This document shows, in pieces, positions 8,296 to 17,037 of a stretch of DNA of 64,000 nt (positions are counted from its first letter, which is position 1; the number at the start of each line of letters is the position of its first letter). The DNA is from Rariglobus sp. Its GTDB lineage: Bacteria > Verrucomicrobiota > Verrucomicrobiia > Opitutales > Opitutaceae. The stretch covers positions 43,647 through 107,646 of the forward strand of contig JAQSWS010000001.1 in the NCBI GenBank assembly GCA_029266495.1. Direction: 5' to 3'. The notes below the pieces were generated by a model, which did not search any database, was not told the DNA's origin, and was given only the letters and a program-made list of their open reading frames with translations. A program made the translations under genes and the position numbers.

Positions 8296-10236
8296 ATGAA
8301 AACTGTCATTGCCTTCCGGGCGGCCGCTTGCGCCGTCCTGCTGCCGCTCGTCGTTCCCTCCTCCGTCCAGGCAGGCCTCCTGCAGACGTTTGATTTTGAA
8401 ACCGGCGACCTCTCGCGTCTCGAGGGGATCGAAATCGACGGTCCGACCGCCAGTGTCACCGCCAGCACCGACTTTGCCCGGCGGGGACGGTATTCGATGA
8501 AGGCATTCATCAACAAGGCGGACAAACGGGCGGAAGGCGTATGCACGCTGCGCGGCACGGTCGGCGGGGTGAACTGGTATGGCTGGAGCGTGTATGTGCC
8601 GGACAACCAGCATGGGGACGGCAAGTTCGACATCATCAGCCAGTTTCACGACTGGCATACCACGCTGCCGGCGTGGGCGGACGACGGCACGGCTCCAACG
8701 AACCTCACGCTGGGGGAGGACAACATGCTGCGGTTTTCGTTGAAATACCAGGGCCCGGTCAATCCCGTGACGGGCAACCCGACGACCGTTCATCAGGTGT
8801 TCAACCTGGCTCCTTGCACCGTGGGCACCTGGCACGACTTCGTGGTCAATGTGAAGTGGACGCACCTGTCGGACGGCTTTCTCAAGGTGTGGCTCAATGG
8901 CGACCTGCTCGTCGATTACACCGGTCCGACCTACATGGACTACGGAGCGGGCAAGGGGCCGTATTTCAAGATGGGCGATTACAAGGGCGTCTACAACTGG
9001 TCCGGCACGGGGCCGCGCTATTTCTACATGGACGAGTTCCGCATGGGCGGGGCTGGCAGCACCTATGACGAAGTCAATCCGGCGCAGGTCGCACCAACGG
9101 TGTATGAAGGTTTCAACTACGCGCCCGGATCGATCGCCGGTCTCGACGGCGGGAGGGGATGGTTGTCGGGATGGAGCCAGTCGGGCGGGGCCGGCCAGCA
9201 TCATGTGATCAGCGGCGGCTTCACCTATGCCGACCTCGTCAGCACCGGAAACCGCTTCCGGATTTATGACACGGACGGGAACTTGCAGACCGTCACGCGG
9301 CCGCTGGCGGGCACGGCGGGCGAGATTCCGGGGACCTACTGGATTTCGTTTCTGGCCAAAAAAATCGCCTCGGGGCGCGAGAGCTACATCAAGTTTGGCG
9401 GGCTGCACTTTGCGGCCGTGGGCAGTTACTGGCAGGTGAAGACGGCGGGGACCGCTTATGCGACGCTGACGGGCGCCGGCACGCAGGCGCTGCACCTGAT
9501 TGTGGCGCGCGTTGATGCGGGGGCGGTCAATGACACGGTGCGCGTGTGGGTTGATCCGGTGCTTTCCGCCGGCGAACCGTCCACCGGCAGCGCTTTGGTG
9601 ACGCTGACCGACGCGGCGTTTAATTTTAACACGGTGACGATCCAATACGGGCCGCTAGGCAAGTCCACGCAGGCGGGGGAGTGGGACGAAATCCGGATCG
9701 GACGCGACTTTGCGTCGGTGTTGCGCTCGACGGTGGATGTGGAAACGGCGACGGACGGCTATGTGCGCGGCGGCACCCAGGCCAGCGACCGGCTCGGCCT
9801 CTCCCCGTCGTTGCTGGTGAATCTTGATGCGACGGATCCCAAATACACTTACGAGAGCTACCTGCGGTTCAATCTGGGTGGCTATCAGGGCAACCTCACC
9901 TCGGCCAAGCTGGTGCTGATGCCGTCCCAGGTGGGCACCAGCATCGCGAACGCGACGTTTCAGGTGTTGCTCGTAAGCAACGACACCTGGCAGGAGCAGA
10001 CGATGACCTGGAACAACCGTCCGGCGGCAGGCACCGTTGTGGCGACGATCGCCGGCTCAAGCATTCAGGTGGGGCAGCCTTTGGAGGTCGATGTCACTTC
10101 GGCTGCGGTGCAGGAAAAGGCGGGTGACGGAAAACTATCACTGGTGATCGTCGCCACGGTGGCGGGAAGTCAGCGGCAGGTGACCTTTCGCAGTTATCAA
10201 TTCGGAGCCGGCGGACCGGTGCTGAGGCTGAAGTGA
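8296..10236 (+). CDS. Secreted polysaccharide-lyase-like protein with C-terminal DNRLRE/CBM96-like domain
   Basis: The chosen ATG gives a clean signal peptide (residues 1-26, ending SSVQA); the longer frame from 8251 would put 15 residues in front of it. Residues 27 to about 255 form a jelly-roll lyase-like domain matching the protein at 51-1934 (DFETGDLS, YGWSVYVP, ISQFHDWHT, GPYFKMGDYKG). A middle domain (about 270-480) opens with YEGFNYAPGSIAG and resembles LamG/concanavalin-like modules. The last 165 residues (ETATDGYVRGG, YLRFNL, TWNNRP, DVTSAV-like) look like a DNRLRE/CBM96 carbohydrate-binding domain. The protein is 646 residues. An extracellular lyase acting on the polymer sensed by the local LacI regulator is inferred. 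Confidence 0.8.
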   Translation: MKTVIAFRAAACAVLLPLVVPSSVQAGLLQTFDFETGDLSRLEGIEIDGPTASVTASTDFARRGRYSMKAFINKADKRAEGVCTLRGTVGGVNWYGWSVYVPDNQHGDGKFDIISQFHDWHTTLPAWADDGTAPTNLTLGEDNMLRFSLKYQGPVNPVTGNPTTVHQVFNLAPCTVGTWHDFVVNVKWTHLSDGFLKVWLNGDLLVDYTGPTYMDYGAGKGPYFKMGDYKGVYNWSGTGPRYFYMDEFRMGGAGSTYDEVNPAQVAPTVYEGFNYAPGSIAGLDGGRGWLSGWSQSGGAGQHHVISGGFTYADLVSTGNRFRIYDTDGNLQTVTRPLAGTAGEIPGTYWISFLAKKIASGRESYIKFGGLHFAAVGSYWQVKTAGTAYATLTGAGTQALHLIVARVDAGAVNDTVRVWVDPVLSAGEPSTGSALVTLTDAAFNFNTVTIQYGPLGKSTQAGEWDEIRIGRDFASVLRSTVDVETATDGYVRGGTQASDRLGLSPSLLVNLDATDPKYTYESYLRFNLGGYQGNLTSAKLVLMPSQVGTSIANATFQVLLVSNDTWQEQTMTWNNRPAAGTVVATIAGSSIQVGQPLEVDVTSAAVQEKAGDGKLSLVIVATVAGSQRQVTFRSYQFGAGGPVLRLK

Positions 10237-10313
10237 GCGCGTGTGCGTTTTCCTGATCGAGTGCCCCGCGCCCTCTGTGCGGCGTGGGCCTCGGAGCTGT
10301 TAGCTGCGGCCTG

Positions 10314-10400
10314 AGGGTAGGGCTGGCCGCTGGGACCGCCACGAATCCACAAAGGGGAGACGATTTCAATCCGGCGCGCCCAGCGGTCACGCCCTGCCCC
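10314..10400. repeat. Dispersed palindromic repeat, family A, copy 1
   Basis: The left arm (10314-10340) and the right arm (10373-10400) are imperfect inverted copies sharing the core GACCGCTGGGCGCGCC. The same element occurs at 37326-37409, also after the 3' end of a gene. The size and symmetry fit a REP/MITE-like unit. Confidence 0.75.
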
Positions 10401-10450
10401 GGATTGGCTACCGTTTTATTTGAAGTGCCTCAGGCGTGTCCAGGCAGTCG

Positions 10451-10525
10451 AGGTGGACGCGTTGTCCTCAACGCGTTGCGGCGCAGCCGCTCCGGGCCAG
10501 CGCGTTGGGTCAACGCGTTCCACCT
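10451..10525. repeat. Palindromic repeat, family B
   Basis: The left arm 10451-10480 begins AGGTGGACGCGTTG and the right arm 10497-10525 ends CAACGCGTTCCACCT. These are near-perfect inverted copies around a GC-rich loop. No second copy is seen in the window. Confidence 0.7.
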
Positions 10526-10574
10526 GATCGCAGCTCCTTTCCCAGGTGTTTCGTTTCGGTTGGATGGTTGCGGT

Positions 10575-11594
10575 CTAGGCCAGCACGAGGGATTTCTCCG
10601 CGGAGATTGCCCACTGCAGCGGCTCTCCGCGGTTCCAGCGGTCGAACTCGTCGATCATCAGACGGCCCATGCGCCGGCATTCGCGATCCCGGGAGCCCGC
10701 GATGTGGGGGGTGATGATCACGTTGGGCAAGGTCCACAAGAGTGAGTCTTCCGCCGGCGGGTCGGGCCAGGTGACGTCGAGCAGGGCGGTGAGGTCGGTC
10801 CGGCGCTGCAGGACCTCGGTCATCTCGGATTCGCGCACGATCGCTCCACGCGCGGTGTTGATGAAACTGGCGCGGGGCTTCATCCGTTCGAAGTGGCGGC
10901 CCTCGATCATTCCCTCGGTTTCCTTGAGCCAGGGCGTGTGCAGACTGACGACGTCGCACTCACTGAAGAGCTCGTCCAGTGATACCAGCTCGACGCCCAA
11001 TTTGGCGGCCTCGACGGGGTCGACATAGGGGTCGTAGGCGAGGACCTCGACGTCGAAGGTGCGCAAGCGTTCGCGCACCAGGCGTCCGATCATGCCGAGT
11101 GAGATGAGACCGACTTTGCTGCCGTAGCCGCCCGCGCAGCGCACGCGTTCGGTCAAACGCCGGGCGCGTTTGATTTCGAACGCATGAAACCAGTAGTTTT
11201 TCAGGCTGAGCAAAATGGTGCCGAGGGTGTATTCGGCGACGGGAACGGCGTTCATCGCATAGGCGCTGCTGACGGCGATATCGCGGGCCCAGAATTCGTC
11301 ACTGGTGAAATAGCGGATGGTGCCTGCGCCGTAAAACACGGCCTTGAGCTTTTTCGCCACGGCAAGAAAGGAGGCATCCATCGTGGGCGCGCCCCAGCCG
11401 GAAAAAATCACGTCCACCTGGGCCAGCAAATCGGGATGCCGCAAAGCCTCGGTCCGGGTCATTGGAGGCGCGAGCAGACGCACCCGGCGGGAGATCATCT
11501 CGAGATGTTCCTGCCCATAGATCGATTCGAAGGCGTGGGAATCGAGGATAATCAGGCCGTTGTGCATGCGGGAATCAGGTTTCCCCGACGCCAT
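10575..11594 (-). CDS. D-isomer-specific 2-hydroxyacid dehydrogenase
   Basis: This 339-residue NAD(P)-dependent enzyme oxidises or reduces a 2-hydroxy/2-keto acid. The dinucleotide-binding motif reads VGLISLGMIGR in the central Rossmann domain. The catalytic Arg lies in INTARGAIV, the acidic residue in ALLDVTWPDPP, and the catalytic His in ITPHIAGS. The substrate cannot be told from sequence; the neighbourhood suggests a sugar-acid breakdown product. ATG at 11594 is used, and an in-frame ATG at 11567 (MHNGLIILD) is equally possible. An operator-like palindrome lies 33-48 bp upstream, so the gene is probably controlled by the adjacent LacI protein. Confidence 0.88.
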   Translation of the reverse strand: MASGKPDSRMHNGLIILDSHAFESIYGQEHLEMISRRVRLLAPPMTRTEALRHPDLLAQVDVIFSGWGAPTMDASFLAVAKKLKAVFYGAGTIRYFTSDEFWARDIAVSSAYAMNAVPVAEYTLGTILLSLKNYWFHAFEIKRARRLTERVRCAGGYGSKVGLISLGMIGRLVRERLRTFDVEVLAYDPYVDPVEAAKLGVELVSLDELFSECDVVSLHTPWLKETEGMIEGRHFERMKPRASFINTARGAIVRESEMTEVLQRRTDLTALLDVTWPDPPAEDSLLWTLPNVIITPHIAGSRDRECRRMGRLMIDEFDRWNRGEPLQWAISAEKSLVLA

Positions 11595-11626
11595 CCGCTC
11601 TGATCGCGGATAACAACCGCCGGCAT

Positions 11627-11642
11627 GGTATACGCGTAAAAC
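11627..11642. promoter_or_regulatory. Putative LacI-family operator, copy 4
   Basis: The sequence GGTATACGCGTAAAAC contains TACGCGTA plus flanks matching the other copies. It lies between the regulator's stop and the dehydrogenase start. Confidence 0.65.
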
Positions 11643-11707
11643 AACGGCGTCCTTGTGAAGGGCGATTCCTCTTCCGGAGATCTCCTCGCTGCCGGCGGTT
11701 TGGACGT

Positions 11708-12757
11708 TTACGCCTTTGGACGCAGGGTCTTGCCCTCGGACCAGAATCCATCGGTGAGAACCACGCGCGGATACTTGGGAACGCCGGTTTCGTTATGCTG
11801 AAGTTGTGCGACCACGAGATCGACGACGGCTTCGCCGACGGTGACATCATTCTGGCTGATGCCGCTGATGCGTGTCGTGGCGGTGTCGTTGCCAGGCCGG
11901 CTGAGGGTGATGAGGCCGATATCCTCGGGGATGCGTCTGCCCAGCTTGGGCAGCCAGGTCGAAAACTCGGTGTTCGGGCTGATGATGACTTCGGGACGGT
12001 GTTTTTTGAGCCAGGCGGGCAGGGGATCCTGCAGCGGTCCGGAAGCATTGATGACCGGAAGGCGTTCGCCTTTCGGAATAAACTGCTGCCACGCGAGGTA
12101 GGTTGCCAGCCAGCTGTGGTTGACGCGGAGATCGGTGTCGGAGGGGATCGCAAAGCCGATGCGTTTGAAGCCGCGCCGGGTGCACTCGGCCAGGGCGCGC
12201 GACATGGCGTCGTGGAGGTTGGACGCAGCGCGGTGCAGTCGCGGCTCCATGAAGCTGTAGCCGATGGTGGCGCAGGAGAAATGCTCCCATTCGATTTCGA
12301 GGCGCGTTCCCGGCACGCCGACGGGCGGGACGATCAGCCCGCGAATGCCGCGGGCGCGCAACATGCGGCTCAACGCCGCGCCGGACAAACCGGGGGCGAA
12401 CGCCCAGAAGGATTCGATTTTGTAGCCGAGGGCGGCGGCGCGCGCGACGGCGCCTTGGTGATAGAGCTTGTGCACCCAGTGCTTGCACCAGCCTTCGCGG
12501 GTCGGGAAGGCGGTCACCCAGGCGATGGTCGAGTGATATTGGGCGGGGCGGGTGGAGCGCAGGTTCGCCATGAGCGTCTGCACGAGCGGATTGGGCCGGT
12601 AGCCCATTTTCTCGGCGAGGAGCCGGATGCGTTCACGGGTTTCCGCGGAGATTTTTTGGTGACCGCGGAGGGCCAGCGAGACGGTCATCTTCGACACGCC
12701 CGCGGCTTTGGCGAGATCGCTCATCGTGAGCGAGGGATTGGACGGCTTGGGGGGCAT
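11708..12757 (-). CDS. LacI-family transcriptional regulator
   Basis: This 349-residue regulator has an N-terminal helix-turn-helix (residues 11-60: MSDLAKAAGVSKMTVSLALRGHQKISAETRERI) and hinge helix (MGYRPNPLV), followed by a periplasmic-binding-protein-like sensor domain. The hinge leads into a STIAWVTAF strand typical of the Opitutaceae branch of this family. It sits between the dehydrogenase and the divergent xylanase gene, and a palindromic operator lies 21-36 bp upstream of its own start. Autoregulation and control of the five operator-bearing genes in 1.9-12.8 kb are inferred. The effector is unknown; a xylan- or uronate-derived sugar would fit the neighbours. Confidence 0.93.
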   Translation of the reverse strand: MPPKPSNPSLTMSDLAKAAGVSKMTVSLALRGHQKISAETRERIRLLAEKMGYRPNPLVQTLMANLRSTRPAQYHSTIAWVTAFPTREGWCKHWVHKLYHQGAVARAAALGYKIESFWAFAPGLSGAALSRMLRARGIRGLIVPPVGVPGTRLEIEWEHFSCATIGYSFMEPRLHRAASNLHDAMSRALAECTRRGFKRIGFAIPSDTDLRVNHSWLATYLAWQQFIPKGERLPVINASGPLQDPLPAWLKKHRPEVIISPNTEFSTWLPKLGRRIPEDIGLITLSRPGNDTATTRISGISQNDVTVGEAVVDLVVAQLQHNETGVPKYPRVVLTDGFWSEGKTLRPKA

Positions 12758-12777
12758 CGGGGGGGGCCGGAGCGTGA

Positions 12778-12793
12778 GGTTTACGCGTAATTC
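12778..12793. promoter_or_regulatory. Putative LacI-family operator, copy 5
   Basis: The sequence GGTTTACGCGTAATTC contains the perfect palindrome TTACGCGTAA. It lies between the divergent starts of the LacI regulator (12757) and the GH10 enzyme (12839), where one bound dimer could act on both promoters. Confidence 0.7.
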
Positions 12794-12838
12794 TTGGCAA
12801 CCCTTTGTTCTTTGGATGCACGTTGCAAACTGGATCGC

Positions 12839-15256
12839 ATGTTACGAACCGCCGTCTGGCTTCCCCTGGCCGTCCGGGTGCTGCTTTGCTCCCTTGTCGC
12901 TGCGTCAACCCATGCCGCTTCTTCACCCGGGGAGGGGCTTTTGGGAGCGCCGGCCGGCATTGCGTGGACACCGTTTGGGGATCCTGCGTTTCAGGTGAAC
13001 GGGTCCGGCGATGGTGTCGTCTGGAGAATCACCGCGCAGGCTCCGGGCCGGCAGACGGGGGCCTACACCCGCGCCCGGCTTCCCGAGGGAACCCTGGCGA
13101 TTCGCGTGGCGGCAGACTACAAGGCGACGGCGCTGGAGCGTGGCGAAAAGGCCTGGCACAACGCCCGGATTCGCGTCGATTTTCTTAACGATCTCGGTGC
13201 CAAGGTCGGAGAGTCCCGGGCGATTGATCGCATCGAGGGCACGCACGCGGAGTGGATTTCAGCCTCCCGCCAGTTCCCGATACCGGCGGGTGCAACGCAG
13301 GTGAACCTTGCGCTCGAACTTTTTCTCGCCCGTTCCGGCACCATCGAGTTTCGCGCGGTGAAGGTGCAGGCGCTGGATGACGAGGCGGCCGGCGCCTGGC
13401 GGACGGAAGCCGACGCCCGCATCGAACAACATCGCAAGGCCGCTCTTGCAGTCACGGTCGTGGACGCCGCCGGGCGATCGGTGCCGGACGCACAGGTCAG
13501 CGTTCGCATGCGCCGTCACGCCTATCCCTTCGGCACCGCAGTGATCGCGTCGAAGCTCTTGAAGGAACCCGTGACCGACACCGAAAGGAATTACCGCGAC
13601 ACGTTTCTCGCCTTCTTCAACTACGCGACGCTCGAAAACGACCTGAAGCACAAGCTCATCGCGCGGCAGGGATTGCAGCCGGCGGTGGATGCGTTGAAGC
13701 TGCTTCGCGAGCATGGCATCCGCGCCCGCGGCCATGTGCTGGTATGGCCAAGCTGGAAGGAAAGTTCGGTTGCACTGAACCCGATCAAGGACGATCCCGT
13801 GGCGGTGGAGAACTGGTTGCGCGCCCATATCACGTCCACCTTGCAGGCGACGACCGGACTGACTGCTGACTGGGATGTGATGAACGAGCCGGTGGTCCAC
13901 AACGAGATCATCCAGCTGATCGGACGGGAAAAGGTTGCCGATTGGTTTCGTCTGGCTCGTGAGGTGGATCCGAAGACCGCCCTTTATCTCAATGAGAACA
14001 ACGTGGAGTTCAATGGATCCAACCAAGACAGGCTTGGCGAGTGGATCGATGACCTAAAGTCCCGCGGTGCACCTCTCGACGGAGTGGGCTGGCAGGGCCA
14101 CATGTGGCATCGCACGCTGCCTTACGGGCCCGGCATCCTGGATGACCTGAAGCGTTTTGAGAAATACGGGCTCAAGATCCAGATCACCGAATACGACTGC
14201 AACGACCGCTTCGGCGATGAGGAAGAAGCGCGTTTCCTGCAGGACTTTTTGCATGCCTGGTTCAGCCATCCGCTGACGGACGGGTTTATCATGTGGGGGT
14301 TTTATGACGGAGCGAGCTGGACCAATAACGCGCCGCTTTTTAGCCGCGATTGGTCGCTCAAGCCGGCAGGCAAGGTGTGGATGGATCACGTCTTCAACCG
14401 TTGGTGGAGCGATGCCGATGGAGTGACCGATGCTGATGGCGGTTTTGCGACACGCGCTTTTTTGGGAGATTATGTGGTTCAGGTCGTGCATGGCGGCAAA
14501 GTCGAGACGAGGGAGACACGGCTGACTGAGGATGGGCAGGCACTGAAGGTGTCGCTCACCGCGTCCAGTCCCGCTTGGGATGGCTCGCGGAAGCTTCCTG
14601 ATTACAACCCCTACCGTGCCGGCAAACTCCCCAGGATCCTGGAGCTTCCCCCGATGGCGGCCAAAACCTCGGCGCGAATCGTCATTGGCACGGATGAAGG
14701 CAGGGGGGCGGATGCGGTGGCCGGCCCGCCTGCTCCGTTGGGCGAGGAGGCGGTGCTCGCGTTGGAAGGCGCACCGGAGATGAAGGCACGCCGCGATCTT
14801 TACCTGCGATTTGATCTTTCCAGGCAGGCCAAGGGCACGCTGGCGGACGCGAGTCTTGTGTTGCAACCGGCCGGTGGGTTGCAGGCGCCCTTCCGCGCGA
14901 AGGTTTATGCCTTGAGCGATCGCTTCGTCCCCGGTCCGGGAGAAATGAACGAGAACTGGACGGAGAATCTGATAGTCGCTGCAAGCGCGCCGGGTCGCAT
15001 GCCGGCCGAGGGCGATTATCGGATCGGCGATGCGGCGCTCATCTATCTGGGCGAGTGGCAGGCACCGGCGGTGGAGGGCCCGGTGCAATGGCAGTCCCCG
15101 GCGCTTGCCACGGCGGCGGCGCAGGCCTTGGGCAAAACGATCACGCTGCTGATCGTCCCCGAGGAGGGCGTGCGCGCCCGCTTCCGCAGCAAGGAATACG
15201 GGTCCTCCGATGCGCCCCGGCTGACGATCCAGTATCAAGGCGTGGCAGGCAAGTAG
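12839..15256 (+). CDS. Secreted GH10 endo-beta-1,4-xylanase, multidomain
   Basis: The 805-residue protein starts at the ATG that gives a signal peptide ending near residue 25 (ASTHA-A); the longer TTG frame would overlap the operator region. Residues 30-180 form a beta-rich module likely to bind sugar. The GH10 barrel spans about 195-540, with acid/base Glu350 in WDVMNEP and nucleophile Glu451 in QITEYD. WQGHMWH and IMWGFYDGASW are further family motifs. The last 190 residues (from about 612, YLRFDLS and related strands) resemble a DNRLRE/CBM96-like module, as in the lyase at 8296. It cleaves xylan backbones outside the cytoplasm. The operator upstream links it to the adjacent LacI protein. 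Confidence 0.93.
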   Translation: MLRTAVWLPLAVRVLLCSLVAASTHAASSPGEGLLGAPAGIAWTPFGDPAFQVNGSGDGVVWRITAQAPGRQTGAYTRARLPEGTLAIRVAADYKATALERGEKAWHNARIRVDFLNDLGAKVGESRAIDRIEGTHAEWISASRQFPIPAGATQVNLALELFLARSGTIEFRAVKVQALDDEAAGAWRTEADARIEQHRKAALAVTVVDAAGRSVPDAQVSVRMRRHAYPFGTAVIASKLLKEPVTDTERNYRDTFLAFFNYATLENDLKHKLIARQGLQPAVDALKLLREHGIRARGHVLVWPSWKESSVALNPIKDDPVAVENWLRAHITSTLQATTGLTADWDVMNEPVVHNEIIQLIGREKVADWFRLAREVDPKTALYLNENNVEFNGSNQDRLGEWIDDLKSRGAPLDGVGWQGHMWHRTLPYGPGILDDLKRFEKYGLKIQITEYDCNDRFGDEEEARFLQDFLHAWFSHPLTDGFIMWGFYDGASWTNNAPLFSRDWSLKPAGKVWMDHVFNRWWSDADGVTDADGGFATRAFLGDYVVQVVHGGKVETRETRLTEDGQALKVSLTASSPAWDGSRKLPDYNPYRAGKLPRILELPPMAAKTSARIVIGTDEGRGADAVAGPPAPLGEEAVLALEGAPEMKARRDLYLRFDLSRQAKGTLADASLVLQPAGGLQAPFRAKVYALSDRFVPGPGEMNENWTENLIVAASAPGRMPAEGDYRIGDAALIYLGEWQAPAVEGPVQWQSPALATAAAQALGKTITLLIVPEEGVRARFRSKEYGSSDAPRLTIQYQGVAGK

Positions 15257-15372
15257 GCCGGGGGCGCTCAATTGCACCCGGGACACTTGGGTGTTCATTG
15301 CGAGGTTGAATTTTGCCGACCGGGTCGCAGCATGCGGTTTTCTTGAATTCAGCCGGTTCCGAGATTCCATCC

Positions 15373-16923
15373 ATGATACAGGCCGCAGGCGACCCGACGT
15401 GGTGGGCGCTCGGGGCCGCCATTGGCATCGGCGTGAGCTCCGGTTTTCTGGTCGTATGGCTTTTGACGAGATACTCGCGCAACTCCGCGGTTGAGCGTGC
15501 CGCCGAGCTTCTTGAGGTCGCCCGCCGCGAGGCGGCCGTCGCCACGCAAGAGATCCGGCAGCAAGCCGAGGAGGAGCTCGCCGCGAAGCGCGCGGAGGTT
15601 AATCGCGAACTCGACCGCCGCGAAATCGAGAGTGAAGTGAAGCTCCGGGAAATTCGCGCGCACGAGGAATCCCTGGGGTTGCTTGATTATCAGATGGAGC
15701 AAAAAGCCGAGCGTCTCGCCCGTGAGAGCGCCGCGATCAAGCAGGCCCGTGATGCCATTCGCACGCTCTCCAAGTCCCTGCGCAAGCGGCTGGAGGGCGT
15801 TTCGCAGATGGATGCCGAGGAGATCAAGCGTGCGCTCCGCGAGGAAGTGCAACTGGAGTGTCAGGATGAGTTGCGCGCGTTGCGTCACCAGATCCTCGAC
15901 CGCTCCGAGCAGGACCTGAACAACGAGGCCAAGCGGATTCTCATCACCGCGATGCAGCGGCTTGCCTCGAAGCCCAACAACGACATCACCGCGACCATCG
16001 TCCAGCTGCCGACCGAGGAGATGAAGGGCCGCATCATCGGACGCGAAGGTCGCAACATCAAATCCTTCGAGGCCACCACCGGGGTGACGCTGCTCATCGA
16101 TGAGTCGCCGCAGATGGTGCTCATCTCGTCCTTCGACCCGGTGCGCCGCGAGATCGCCCGCATCACGCTCGAGGGGCTCGTGAAGGACGGTCGTATTCAT
16201 CCGGCCTCCATCGAGGATTTCTACGCCCGGGCGAAGGAAGACGTTGAGCTCAATGTCCAGCAATCCGGCGAGGATGCCGTGCAGAAGCTGGGCATCAATG
16301 GCCTGCACCCCGAGATCATCAAGGTGCTCGGCCGCCTCAAGTATCGTTTTTCCTACACGCAGAACGCGCTCGATCACTCCATCGAGGTGGGCTTCCTCTG
16401 CTCAATGCTGGCGAGCGAGACAGGGCTCGACCCAAACATCGCCAAGCGCGCGGGCCTGTTGCATGACATCGGCAAGGCGATCGAAGGCGATTACGAAGGC
16501 AGCCATGCGACCATCGGCGCGGCTTTCGTCAAAGGGCACGGCGAGACTCCGATCGTGGTCAACGCCATCGCCGCGCACCACGAAGAGGTAAAGCCCGAGA
16601 CCGTTTATGCCGGCCTGGTGATCCTTGCCGACACGGTGTCGGCCGTCCGCCCGGGAGCGCGTGCCGAATCGATGACAGGTTACATCCAGCGTCTCGATCG
16701 TCTGGAAAAACTGGCGATGTCCATCACGGGTGTGCAGCAGGCCTATGCCATCCAGGCGGGCCGTGAAGTGCGCGTGGTGGTCAATCCCCAGAGCGTGACC
16801 GACGAGCAGGCGCATGACATTGCCAAGGAGCTGCGCCAGCGCATCGAGGCGGAGCTCCAATATCCGAGCACGATCAAGGTCACGGTCATTCGCGAGTCGC
16901 GCTTTACGGAGACGGCGACCTGA
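15373..16923 (+). CDS. rny: Ribonuclease Y
   Basis: This is a membrane-anchored endoribonuclease that starts decay of many mRNAs. The 516 residues match the usual length. It has an N-terminal membrane helix (about 11-33), a long charged coiled coil (about 40-200), a KH RNA-binding domain (KGRIIGREGRNIKSFEATTG) and an HD domain with His364-Asp365 in LLHDIGKAIEGDYEGSH. The ATG at 15373 places the membrane helix at the N-terminus; the frame stays open to a TTG at 15313. No terminator is seen before queF, only an inverted repeat. Confidence 0.96.
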   Translation: MIQAAGDPTWWALGAAIGIGVSSGFLVVWLLTRYSRNSAVERAAELLEVARREAAVATQEIRQQAEEELAAKRAEVNRELDRREIESEVKLREIRAHEESLGLLDYQMEQKAERLARESAAIKQARDAIRTLSKSLRKRLEGVSQMDAEEIKRALREEVQLECQDELRALRHQILDRSEQDLNNEAKRILITAMQRLASKPNNDITATIVQLPTEEMKGRIIGREGRNIKSFEATTGVTLLIDESPQMVLISSFDPVRREIARITLEGLVKDGRIHPASIEDFYARAKEDVELNVQQSGEDAVQKLGINGLHPEIIKVLGRLKYRFSYTQNALDHSIEVGFLCSMLASETGLDPNIAKRAGLLHDIGKAIEGDYEGSHATIGAAFVKGHGETPIVVNAIAAHHEEVKPETVYAGLVILADTVSAVRPGARAESMTGYIQRLDRLEKLAMSITGVQQAYAIQAGREVRVVVNPQSVTDEQAHDIAKELRQRIEAELQYPSTIKVTVIRESRFTETAT

Positions 16924-17029
16924 AAAGTAGCGAGTAGCGGGTGGTGAGTAGCGAGCATGAGGCGCGGCTTCCTCCCATTGATTCCCGCATATTTCTACTC
17001 GCTACCCGCTACTAGCCACTCACTACTTT
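16924..17029. repeat. Large imperfect inverted repeat built from GTAGCGAG-like units
   Basis: The left arm (16924-16955) and right arm (16995-17029) are imperfect inverted copies made of short repeated units (AGTAGCGAG, GGGTGGTGAG and the complements CTACTCGCTACC, CACTACT). It fills the gap between rny and queF and could form a long hairpin in the transcript. It may act as a processing site or be a REP-like unit. Confidence 0.65.
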
Positions 17030-17037
17030 CTCCCATC

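Larger units (their letters stand above)
10237..10574. other. Gene-free 338-bp stretch holding two palindromic repeats
   Basis: Between the stops of two convergent genes there is no credible coding sequence. The space holds two unrelated palindromic repeat units (10314-10400 and 10451-10525), annotated separately. Because it lies between two 3' ends, the stretch has no need for a promoter. Confidence 0.7.
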
